Assembly (NCBI GenBank): GCA_017432325.1
Contig: JAFRJJ010000061.1
Span: forward strand, 1 to 53,494
Direction of reading: 5' to 3'
DNA: 53,494 nt
DNA from: Solobacterium sp.
GTDB lineage: Bacteria > Bacillota_I > Bacilli_A > Erysipelotrichales > Erysipelotrichaceae
Positions 43,750-53,000 of the stretch are shown in pieces. Below the pieces are notes generated by a model. The model saw only the letters and a program-made list of their open reading frames with translations, was not told the origin of the DNA and did no database searches. Position numbers and translations under genes: made by a program. Every line of letters starts with the position of its first letter. Positions within the stretch are counted from its first letter, which is position 1.

Positions 43750-45867
43750 ATGGAAGAAAAGTGGAACAAGAAGATATCGGTCATCCATCTGAAATATGCC
43801 GAAAAACTGCTTACGGAAAAGCATCTTGACAGTCTGGCCGCACAGACTCTGTCTGACTGTGAGTTCCTTTTCCCTGAAGTTCCTTCTGACAGTATCATCA
43901 TAAGCTATGTAAAGAAAGATAAACGGTTCCGGATCACCGGCGGATCTGATCTGAACATTTCAGAAGGAAGATACATTCTGCTTTCCAACGGAAATGAAGC
44001 ATACAGCCCGGACTTTCTGGAAAAGGCTTATGACAGAGCTTTACAGACCGGTTCCGAGATACTTCTGCCGGCGGGTGAGCGTCCTGCAGATCATACCGGA
44101 ACGTCAAAAGAAGTGTTTTCCCGCACAGACTGTCCGGACAGCATTTTCTCAGCTGTTTCACCGGATCCCGGTACGAAACTGTTCCTGCACTCATTCCTGA
44201 GCGAAAATAAATTAGAAGATCTGCCTGACAGCTCTCCGGCAGCTCAGGCTTATGTACTGACAGCTGTCTGTCTGGCAGAAAAGATCACATATATGAATGA
44301 AGCTGTGCCTCCTCATGATAATGATCAGGATCTTCTTTCTGCGGCAGACCAGACTGCTGTATGTGACAGTCTCTCAGAGCTTTACGCATTGCTGAAAAAG
44401 CATGGTGTTTTTGAAGATGTGAAAAGCAGCTTTGCGGATCACTCTGTCACCATGCTTTCCGGACTCATTCGCCGCCCTGAGAACGAATCACAATTAAAAT
44501 CATTTGTTTCCCGGTTCCTGAATGAAACATCTCTTCTCGACTGCCCGGAAGAAGTCTTCCGCAGCAAGGCTGATCTTGCGAAAGTCAAAGGCATGTACAA
44601 CAGGAATGTATGGCACGAAAAGCAGAATACTGACTTCAGTACTGAATCTTTCCGCATCATCCATGACCGGAACCGGGCATATCATCCAGCAGTCTCGGTT
44701 ATTATTCCTATCTATAATGCCGAACCGTTTCTGAGGGAATGCATTGAAAGTGTTATCCGACAGACATTCCGGAATATTGAGATCATCTGTGTAAATGACG
44801 GATCAGCAGATGCAAGTCTTGAAATAGCACGTGAAATGGCTGAGCAGGACGAGCGGATCATCGTCTGTACCCAGAATAACAAAGGTCTTTCTGCCACCAG
44901 AAACAACGGGATCCGCATTGCGGAAGGAGAATACCTGATTTACCATGACAATGACGATCTTCTGACCGAAGATGCTTTGGAATGTCTTTATAGGAGAATA
45001 ACCTCTGAAGACCTGGATTTTCTGCTCTTTGACGGAAAACGCTTCATCGACGATCTTCCGGAGAATACGGAAGACAGCAATGCATGGCAGGAATATCTTC
45101 ATTACTATGACAGAAAACAGGAATACTCCGGCATTCATACCGGAGCAGAGCTGATGTGTCTGATGAGAAACAGCGGTGAATACCGCCCGAACGCATGTCT
45201 GCAGATGATCAACAGAGAATTTTTCCTGAAAAACGGACTATGGTTCTTCAACGGAATTCACCATGAAGACAATCTCTATACATTCCGCTGCCATCTCCGC
45301 GCCAGGAAAGCAGGACACATCAACAGACAGTTCTCACTCAGAAGGGCGCACTCCAATTCCATGATGACAAGCAGGCAGAGATTTGACAATGTATACGGTT
45401 ATTATGTGGGTTATGTAAAGGGATCTGCCGAACTGGCCGCTATTGAAAACTCTCTCACTGACGAAGAAACAGCGGCCGCCCGCAATGTCCTTGCCGGAAT
45501 GCTGAGAAATGCCCGGAAAATATTCAGCGGTCTGCCGGAAGAAGAACAGGCAGTCAGATATGAACTGAGAAAAAGTGAGCAGGAGTATTTCCGCCTGCTG
45601 GTTGAGGATGCCTGCAGAGTATATGAACTGCAGCAGAAACTCAAAGAGACCCAGAAAGAAAAATCCGAGCTGAATGCAAAACTACAGAGGACCTATCAGG
45701 AAAAATCCGAACTGAATGCAAAGCTGCAGAGTACATATCAGGAAAAATCCGAACTGAACGCAAAACTCCAGCAGACATACAAAGAAAAGGCAGAACGTGG
45801 ACAGCGTATCAAAGAACTTGAAAATGAGAGTATCTTTGGTGTTGTAAAGCGAAGGATCAAAAAATAA
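43750..45867 (+). CDS. Double-GT2 protein with coiled-coil tail
   Basis: 705 residues. Residues about 8-110 follow a GT2 pattern in worn form (ISVIHLKYAEKLL, SLAAQTLSDCEF, DLNISEGRYILLSNG), with no acidic metal site. A complete GT2 domain begins at about 312: VSVIIPIYNAEPFLREC, CVNDGSADAS, YHDNDDLLTE. Residues 620-690 are a coiled coil with three exact-length 14-residue repeats, then a basic end (VVKRRIKK). The first domain may be structural. Transcribed opposite to the neighbouring polysaccharide genes; AGGA lies eight bases upstream. Probably a polysaccharide glycosyltransferase that oligomerises through its tail. Confidence 0.85.
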   Translation: MEEKWNKKISVIHLKYAEKLLTEKHLDSLAAQTLSDCEFLFPEVPSDSIIISYVKKDKRFRITGGSDLNISEGRYILLSNGNEAYSPDFLEKAYDRALQTGSEILLPAGERPADHTGTSKEVFSRTDCPDSIFSAVSPDPGTKLFLHSFLSENKLEDLPDSSPAAQAYVLTAVCLAEKITYMNEAVPPHDNDQDLLSAADQTAVCDSLSELYALLKKHGVFEDVKSSFADHSVTMLSGLIRRPENESQLKSFVSRFLNETSLLDCPEEVFRSKADLAKVKGMYNRNVWHEKQNTDFSTESFRIIHDRNRAYHPAVSVIIPIYNAEPFLRECIESVIRQTFRNIEIICVNDGSADASLEIAREMAEQDERIIVCTQNNKGLSATRNNGIRIAEGEYLIYHDNDDLLTEDALECLYRRITSEDLDFLLFDGKRFIDDLPENTEDSNAWQEYLHYYDRKQEYSGIHTGAELMCLMRNSGEYRPNACLQMINREFFLKNGLWFFNGIHHEDNLYTFRCHLRARKAGHINRQFSLRRAHSNSMMTSRQRFDNVYGYYVGYVKGSAELAAIENSLTDEETAAARNVLAGMLRNARKIFSGLPEEEQAVRYELRKSEQEYFRLLVEDACRVYELQQKLKETQKEKSELNAKLQRTYQEKSELNAKLQSTYQEKSELNAKLQQTYKEKAERGQRIKELENESIFGVVKRRIKK
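45658..45783 (+). repeat. Three 42-bp tandem repeats in coiled-coil tail
   Basis: Units at 45658, 45700 and 45742, each encoding EKSELNAKLQxTY(Q/K): two heptads. In-frame copy changes would lengthen or shorten the coil without breaking the gene. Confidence 0.85.
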
Positions 45868-45872
45868 AGCAA

Positions 45873-45902
45873 AGCCCGGATCATATCATACCCGGGCCTA
45901 TT
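45873..45902. terminator. Bidirectional terminator
   Basis: AGCCCGG/CCGGGCC stem between the convergent GT and pyruvyltransferase genes, with ATTTTAT on the plus side and a T-rich exit on the minus side. Confidence 0.75.
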
Positions 45903-46883
45903 TTATCGATCCAAGATGGTTTTGACGGCTTCCCGGAATTCACCGAAAAGCTGTCTTTTTTCTTTTAGAGGATATACATATTCTTTATCTGTATCGATCG
46001 TTTTCAGGATCTCTGCAAGTTCTTCCACATCATTCACATGGCGGATATACGGGAGATCTTCCATCCATTGCATAAAAGCATCGATCTTATGGTATCCGTT
46101 TGAGAAAACGATACAGGGAGTCCCGGTAATGGCAGACAGCACCATGCCGTGAAGACGGTCCGTGATCACTAGTTTTCTTGATGAGATCATCTGTATAAGC
46201 TGATCAAGTTCTCCCTGGCGCTGGTCACTTTTCACACCGTGTTTCAGAACTGTGTCGGAGCTTTGTACATCCGCGTCATATTCTGCGGCAAGACTTCTGA
46301 TCTTTTCTTTATCATCAGCACCCAGCTTGGCTTCCTTGTCACTTCTCAAAAGAAGCAGCACTCCATTTCTTTTTTCTGTTTTCCTTTTCACCTTCATATA
46401 CATGACGATATCAGGGGTCAGAAACATAGAGCAGTCGAAATACTGCCGGGCCAGGTCATATGAAACAGGATCCCTGAGGGCAAGAACACACTGATCTCCG
46501 GCATAGATCTTCCGGCTTTTTTCAATGTCCGCCCTTCCTTCTTCATCGTGGCTGAAATATACACTTTGCGGAAAAACAATTTTGGGATTAGCAGGCCAGG
46601 TCTGAAAAGCATCCCTGCGCAGATTCTCAAGCCTGGGCCACAGATTGCCGAGATTACCTCCGCCGCAGAAAATCAGAATATCATTTTTCTGAATATCCTT
46701 CTGAAGCTGTTCCTTCCTGTCGTAATACTCTTTGATCGGGATCTCCTGAATATGAGCGTTATGAATGATATCATTTAGAAATTCACTCATTGCGCCCTGG
46801 ATACAATGGTCACCCAGATTATTATGATCGATCCCTCCGAGCAGCCATAGTTTCTTTTTTGTCTTTCTGTGAAAAAACAGCAT
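45903..46883 (-). CDS. Polysaccharide pyruvyltransferase family protein
   Basis: 326 residues, soluble. The polysaccharide pyruvyltransferase family (CsaB-, WcaK-like) moves pyruvate from PEP to a sugar as a ketal. Seen here: LLGGIDHNNLGDHCI at the N-terminus, CGGGNLGNLWP, FPQSVYF, LALRDPVSYDLA, and VITDRLHGMVLSAITGTPCIVF, the most conserved stretch. AGAGGG precedes the ATG. Some family members have other roles, so pyruvyl transfer is likely, not proven. In Bacillus, CsaB pyruvylates the wall polysaccharide bound by SLH domains; four SLH-type proteins lie within 27 kb. Confidence 0.85.
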   Translation of the reverse strand: MLFFHRKTKKKLWLLGGIDHNNLGDHCIQGAMSEFLNDIIHNAHIQEIPIKEYYDRKEQLQKDIQKNDILIFCGGGNLGNLWPRLENLRRDAFQTWPANPKIVFPQSVYFSHDEEGRADIEKSRKIYAGDQCVLALRDPVSYDLARQYFDCSMFLTPDIVMYMKVKRKTEKRNGVLLLLRSDKEAKLGADDKEKIRSLAAEYDADVQSSDTVLKHGVKSDQRQGELDQLIQMISSRKLVITDRLHGMVLSAITGTPCIVFSNGYHKIDAFMQWMEDLPYIRHVNDVEELAEILKTIDTDKEYVYPLKEKRQLFGEFREAVKTILDR

Positions 46884-47268
46884 ATGCGATCCCTCTCATT
46901 CTGAGCAGAAAAAATGTACATACCATCATCAGAACAGTTCCCGTGCAATATGTCATCACCTGCTCTTTGATGGTATCACATTCACAGAAAAAAACAGAGA
47001 GGCCACTTGTCAGATCCATAGCCTGCTGTATCCCGGTTTCCGCCGTCCGGGAGATTGTTTCAGATCTTTACATTCCAGGAAAGCATATACTATGTTTCGC
47101 ATTATATCTGATAGCATCGAAATGGATCCATTACTGCAGCAGATCTCATTTGTTGTCAGACATCAGAATATATATTTGATAATGTATTATAATAGCGTTT
47201 AGAAGATTCCATCATATGTTTTGATATATGGACAGAATCACAAAATCACACTGCTTATCTGAGGGATT
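46884..47268. other. Gene-free divergent region
   Basis: No convincing gene. It should hold promoters for the pyruvyltransferase and the asparagine-synthetase-like gene. An 80-codon minus-strand frame (46822-47067), with one hydrophobic stretch near TYCTGTVLMMVCTFF, overlaps the pyruvyltransferase start; it might be the worn end of a membrane protein gene. GAGGG stands before the plus-strand ATG. Confidence 0.5.
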
Positions 47269-49647
47269 ATGACAAACATCTTCGACAAAAACCGGTTTTA
47301 CTGGGTAATAGACAGTGATTCATTGGAACAGGTTTCTGATGCGTTATATGGCTATGCACTGAATGATTCCAATCTGATTTGTTCTGATACGATCGATCAC
47401 AGTGAAATAAAAAATCTTGTTCTTAACGGTGAAGGAACATATACCTTCATCCGTAATGACGGAAAACACATTATGATCTGTCAGGATTATATTGGCAGTC
47501 AGGGCATCTATCTGTACCGCCATCATGAATATTATGCTTTCAGCAACTCTTTTATTGCGCTTCTGCAGTACGTCAGGCACAAGTACCCGATTACTTTGAA
47601 CAAAGATTATGCGGATTATTATCTGGTCTCATCCGTCTGTCCCTTTACATTCTCTGATACGCTGGTAAAGGAGATAGAACTGCTGGATAGATCATTAAAG
47701 ATCACGATAGACATTCAGAACAAAAACTATTCCTTTGAAAGGATAGATTATAACGAAAATACAGTTGAGGTGGATTCAGAAAAAGCTGTCCGCCTGTTGG
47801 ATATATGGTATGACAAATGGAGCAGCATTATCTACCGTCTTTTATCACAGAATGCAAAAGTGATGGCTGACCTGACAGGCGGTTTTGATTCCAGAATCGT
47901 ATTCTCACTTTTTCTAAGAAAAGGAATTGATCTAAACAGAATCAGGTTTTTTTCATCACAGGATAATCTGCATACGCATAAAGAGGATTATGAAATAGCT
48001 TCAAAGGTCGCCGGTATGTTTGGCTTTCAGCTGAATAAAACTCTGCCTAAAAGAAAAACATACAACTGTTCACTTGAAGATGCCCTGAATATTTCCTTTC
48101 TATGCAAACTCGGGTCACATAAGCAGATGTATTGGCTGACAACTCAGCACCAGGAGAAATTGCACAGTTTTTCCGGTACCGGCGGAGAAACGATCCGGGG
48201 CGGTCATTGGGCAGACTCAGAAGCGGAGATCATCGCATCCGAGAAGAAACTGTGTGATAAATTCCCGCTTGGATACCGTAAGGATCTCTCTGCTTCTGTC
48301 GAAAAAATCGTCAATCATGCATACAGGCAGACAGAAGACAAATACGCGGCTTTGGGAAGGACGATCGCGCCTGAGGACCTTTCACTGTACATGTACCGTG
48401 AAACCAGGTGCAGAAGCCACTTCGGAAAGGACATGTATGAGAATTACTGCGCCCAGTCCATTAAATACAGTCCTTTGTTTGATCCGATCCTGCAGAGTCT
48501 GACAAGAAATTCGAGCAGCTGCAAGGATCATGATCTTCTTGTTGCGATCATATTTGACAGATACGGAAAAGGCATTCTCGATGTTCCGTTTGACAGCGGC
48601 AGATCAATTCATGCGGAAACAATAGCATATGCCAAAGAGATCAATAGGAAATATCCATATCTCGAAGTTCCCTTTCCTGTCCTTCCTGAACCGGCGGAAT
48701 CTATAACGGGATGGACAGAGTCACACACAGATAATCCATTTTCAGATAATGAGCTGATTCCCCGAACGGAAATGAACGGTAAAATACTTGAATTGGTCCA
48801 TAATAACGATCTGAAATATCCTTTCATGTCTGTTTATGGAAAAGATATATACAATGCCTGTCTGAATGCAATGCAGTCACGTTCCTATCATCCTGAAGAA
48901 TACTGTTACCCGATCATCTCAATAGCCTCACTGGTCCGGATGGGAATCAGTTTTCCTCCTCAGGAAAATATAAGCCATATGATTTATCAGACGATTATTG
49001 ACCCGCACACAGACAGCAGCAGCCTCCTTGACCATCCGTATCTGAAAAACTATATTACTTTGCGCACTGACCTCAAAAATACCGGCAGTGCAGATAACAG
49101 TATTGAGATCATCAGTATTTCTGATGAAAATGGAATCATTTCTTACCCCTCCTGGATCAAAAATGATTCCGGCAGCGGCGCGGTGATCCAGTCTGCAAGC
49201 GGGCATCTTTTCATCCATGCCAAAGCAATTGGAAAAGGAATGCTGGAGTGCGCTTTGCGGACACTGGATGTTAAAGATCCTGATAATCACCGTATCCCCT
49301 TTTTCATCGACTGCACCGGGCTGGCTGTAAACGGCATTCCAATGATCAGCAGTACCACCCCTCTGTCACATGATCATCCGTTCAAATTCAGCAGACACAT
49401 GGAGGACAATGAAGAACTGACCATGGAGATTACATGGCTGCCTCATGACGAACGAACTAATACATTAATGAAGGTTCACATCAACAATACTAATCAGCCG
49501 GCAGATTCCGATGCCTCTCAGACTGAAGCGGATCATCCACAAAAAACAGAAGAAATTTCTGCCATGAACATTAAAGACGAACAATCATCCCGCAAAGAAC
49601 AAAACAAACTGCTTCATCATCTTCAGGGAATACTGAAAAGAGAATGA
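47269..49647 (+). CDS. Asparagine-synthetase-like PP-loop protein of the polysaccharide locus
   Basis: 792 residues. An N-terminal domain (1-120) resembles the glutaminase half of AsnB (GEGTYTFIRND, CQDYIGSQGIYLY) but has no Cys at position 2, so it cannot use glutamine. The synthetase domain carries the PP-loop LTGGFDSR (202-209), then FSGTGGETIRGG near 300. From about 600 a beta-rich C-terminal domain with no match, and a polar Asp/Glu/Lys tail. Such proteins often appear in polysaccharide loci, where relatives amidate uronic acids or aminate sugars using ammonia. Amidation of the polymer is my inference. A single plus-strand gene, GAGGG before the ATG. Confidence 0.78.
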   Translation: MTNIFDKNRFYWVIDSDSLEQVSDALYGYALNDSNLICSDTIDHSEIKNLVLNGEGTYTFIRNDGKHIMICQDYIGSQGIYLYRHHEYYAFSNSFIALLQYVRHKYPITLNKDYADYYLVSSVCPFTFSDTLVKEIELLDRSLKITIDIQNKNYSFERIDYNENTVEVDSEKAVRLLDIWYDKWSSIIYRLLSQNAKVMADLTGGFDSRIVFSLFLRKGIDLNRIRFFSSQDNLHTHKEDYEIASKVAGMFGFQLNKTLPKRKTYNCSLEDALNISFLCKLGSHKQMYWLTTQHQEKLHSFSGTGGETIRGGHWADSEAEIIASEKKLCDKFPLGYRKDLSASVEKIVNHAYRQTEDKYAALGRTIAPEDLSLYMYRETRCRSHFGKDMYENYCAQSIKYSPLFDPILQSLTRNSSSCKDHDLLVAIIFDRYGKGILDVPFDSGRSIHAETIAYAKEINRKYPYLEVPFPVLPEPAESITGWTESHTDNPFSDNELIPRTEMNGKILELVHNNDLKYPFMSVYGKDIYNACLNAMQSRSYHPEEYCYPIISIASLVRMGISFPPQENISHMIYQTIIDPHTDSSSLLDHPYLKNYITLRTDLKNTGSADNSIEIISISDENGIISYPSWIKNDSGSGAVIQSASGHLFIHAKAIGKGMLECALRTLDVKDPDNHRIPFFIDCTGLAVNGIPMISSTTPLSHDHPFKFSRHMEDNEELTMEITWLPHDERTNTLMKVHINNTNQPADSDASQTEADHPQKTEEISAMNIKDEQSSRKEQNKLLHHLQGILKRE

Positions 49648-49936
49648 TGTTCAATACGGAAGCACGGGATCTGACGGATACATAAAAGCTCTCTTCTGTA
49701 CGAATATCCGGATCTCTCTCTTCTTCAGTTAAAAGACCATCTGCTCTTTTTCAAAGATAACTAACTTATCATCCTCTGAATCAGCTGCAGCGGCAGTCCT
49801 TTTGATATGGCAGAAATTGTTTTCTGGTCTCCCTCATTTTCATCGTCCATTTTTATAAACAGCCCCGGATAACGCAAATTCCCTTTCAGCAACAGTGCAG
49901 GCCGCCGATACTGCATTTTGTCATAAGATTCACCAG
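49648..49936 (-). other. Gene-free stretch with an unassigned open frame
   Basis: No intact gene. On the minus strand a 74-codon frame runs from about 49985 to a TAG at 49761 and reads like protein (MQYRRPALLLKGNLRYPG, GLPLQLIQRM). It has no ribosome site and its first part overlaps the terminator of the SLH gene. Perhaps the worn end of a lost gene. Confidence 0.35.
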
Positions 49937-49979
49937 GAAAAAAGAGATGATCCGATGTGATTTCACATGGTCCATCTCT
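49937..49979 (-). terminator. Intrinsic terminator of the partial SLH gene
   Basis: Stem AGAGATG/CATCTCT with a nested ATGTGA/TCACAT hairpin and a U6 run on the minus strand, 36 bases after the stop at 50015. Confidence 0.82.
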
Positions 49980-50014
49980 CTTTTGTTATTGTTTGGCAAT
50001 CAGAACTTAATTGA

Positions 50015-53000
50015 TTATTTGTTCAGCGCATCATATCTTCCAAGGAAGGATACAACTGCCAGCCTGTTGCACGTGTTCCAGGGACGGAATGTATTATCCG
50101 CCCAGCCTGTCGTAATACCGTTCTCAACTCCCCAGCTGATTGCTTTGTCAAAGTCACTGTTTCCGGTCATGTCTTTGAACGATGCTGTCTGCGTTGGCTC
50201 CGGCTCTCCTGCCGCTCTCCACAGGAATGTCAGTACTGCCGCTCTGTTGCATGTGTTCCATGGACGGAATGTATTGTCATCCCAGCCGGTCGTAATCCCG
50301 CTCTCTGCTGCCCAGCTGATCGCTTTGTCAAAGTCGCTGCTTCCAGTCATGTCTTTGAACGTCGCCATCTTTGTTGGATCAGGCTTTCCCTTCAGTCTCC
50401 AAAGGAATGTTACGACCGCCGCTCTGTTGCAGTTTGCCGTAGGTCTGAATGTACCGTCCGGGTAGCCAGTTGTGATTCCTTTGTCTACCATGTCATAAAT
50501 GTATTCATAGTAGAACTGGGTAGGATCTGTCACATCCGTGAACTGGACCCTGATCTTGCAGATATCCTCAATTGCACTGTTTTCATCCGAGACTGCTTTG
50601 ATATATGCCACACCCGGCGCAAGCGCCTTGACCTGTCCGCGGTCATCCACCGAAACGATCTCCGGGGCACTGCTGCTCCAATGAACTTTCCTGTTTTCCG
50701 CTCCTTCAGGTATGATCTCTGCTGTTAACTGCAGGGAATCCCCTTTGTTGAGTGTTGCCTCTTTGATATCCAGCGATACCTCTTTGACCGGTATGACCTG
50801 AGGGTTCTCTGACTGCATGCCGATGTTGACCTCCAGCTGCGGCGGCGGTACCGGCAGCCACTCACTCCAGGTTGTCAGGTATCCTTCTTTTTCATATTTG
50901 ACACGCCACCAGCCTTCCGGCACATCCCACTGGTACCTTCCTTCATAGTCGGTCATCAGAGGGTTCACCTGGTTATATTCATTCGCATTCCAGACTGTAC
51001 CGTATTCTTCCTCTGCTGGTTTAGCGGCAAGGAATTCATCCCAGTCTGTTTCAGGATCGTATTCGATCCAGTAAGCAGTCGTCGTCACGCCTTCCAGCCT
51101 TTCTACTGTTGCTTCGTCGTAAACATAACCGCTTGGATCCATAACGAGTTTAATGTTAAATTCTCCTGCCTTGATTCTGTTTGAACGCATGGCAAATATC
51201 TGGTCTGCGCTGAAATTCAACATCAGCATCATTGCCGCAAATGCAACTCCTGCTGCCGGAAACACTGTCCCCGCAACAAGCATGCCCATTGTCATCGTAA
51301 TGACAAGAAAATGCATTCTATCGGATTCCAGATTCAGTGCTGCTTTTCTTGCCTGTTCCTTCTGATCCAGCGTCAGGTCCCCGCTCTGATTGATGTCATT
51401 GATCAGATCCCTGGTCTCTTTCTGGATTTTCGTGTATTTGTACATGCATTCCACAACAGGCGCGACCATTCCCATCTTTTCCGAAGCAGTGTACCAAAGA
51501 TCATAACTCGATGCATTAATATCCATGTTGTCAACAGTCATAGTGACCACTGTGTCCACAATATCGATCACCGGTTCTGTTGTTTTGAAAATGATGTACA
51601 TCTGTTCGCCGCTGTCTTTTGTGGTGAAACCTGTCCAAAGATAATTCCCGTCTTCATCTCGGCCGACGAGCTCCATAATATCCGCCAGGTCTTTCGTGAT
51701 GCCGTAATACTCTTTAATATTTTCGACATCTGCGTAATCCTGCGTTTCAACAATCAAATCAAGATTATGTTCAAGGTAATCTTTTACAGTAAGAGTCGCA
51801 GTAAGCTTGTTTTCTTCCTTCTCCGAGTAATTGACGCGGTCACTGTAGGCATTCAGGATCTGTGTGATCTCCGAAAGGTAATGATTCACATCCTCCCGTG
51901 TTGGAATCAGGTCAGACGGATAAGTTGTGTATTCAATGCCGATCTTTCCGGGTACGTAATAGTGGTTTTTCGGATCGAAGAATCCATCTGTTTTATATGT
52001 ATTCGTAGAACTGTCATACACAGCTTCCAACTTTTTTACATCACCGCCCCTGGTGCTGGTTATGTAAACACGGTCGATCGTAACATTTGAATTAAATCCG
52101 ACCTCAAAATCCATCTGTCTTCCGGGCAGGAAGTAAACAGGCTTTTTCAGCTCTTCGTCATCCAGCAGGTCGGCCAGTTTCATTTCCTCGTGTTCCGCGT
52201 AAATCAGTTCAAATGATGTCACAACAGGGGCCTGGGCAGAATACATGACTTTCGTCTGAGCCGAGATCTCTTCCCCGTCAAGCGCAGATACTGCCTTGAT
52301 GATATACTGTTTGTTTTCCTTCAGTGAGGAAAGTGTAACCGTTGATGACCAGCATCCGGATTTATCCGCAGTTGTGCTTTTGTTCAGGACCCCGTCGACA
52401 TACAGATCGATCCTGCCGGAAGAAGGACCTATTCCTTTGACTTCCACGTCTGCAGTATTAGCGAACTCATTCGCATGTATAGACAGCCCCTTGAATGTCT
52501 CGTCATACGCACCGATCACGTCCAGGTTCCATGTCCCGTTGATCTTCCCTTCAAGATATGCATACGTCAGGACTCTGTTTGTCCCGGTCAGTTCCAGATA
52601 AAAGTACAATACTCCTTCGTCCTGGCTGACATTAAAGACCGCTTTCCGCGTCGACTCATTAAACGAATAATCAGTCAACTGTTCCTTATTTAACTGTACA
52701 GATCCCGCAGCGATCTCTGTTCCCTGGGGAATATAAACGACGATGCGTCTGCCTGACAGCTTGCCTCTGATGTCATCCCTGATGCTGTACTGAACCGTAC
52801 AGGGAATCTTGCCATTCACACCGGCACTGTTCAGGTTCATGTAGTAATCCGTGTTATTTCTGTCTATGACTGTCTTGAGAACAGGAATGTCCTCTGAACT
52901 GGCAAAAGTAATCTGTTTATCGATCGCGTAGATTACACCATATGAATCATAATTGCAGTACAATGTTAGATCCCTGGTCCCGCTGAACGCATCTCCGCTG

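Noticed and set aside
46822..47067. Small membrane protein on the minus strand before the pyruvyltransferase
   Set aside because: It overlaps the start of a well-supported gene, has no ribosome site and only one hydrophobic stretch; mentioned only as a possible worn gene end.
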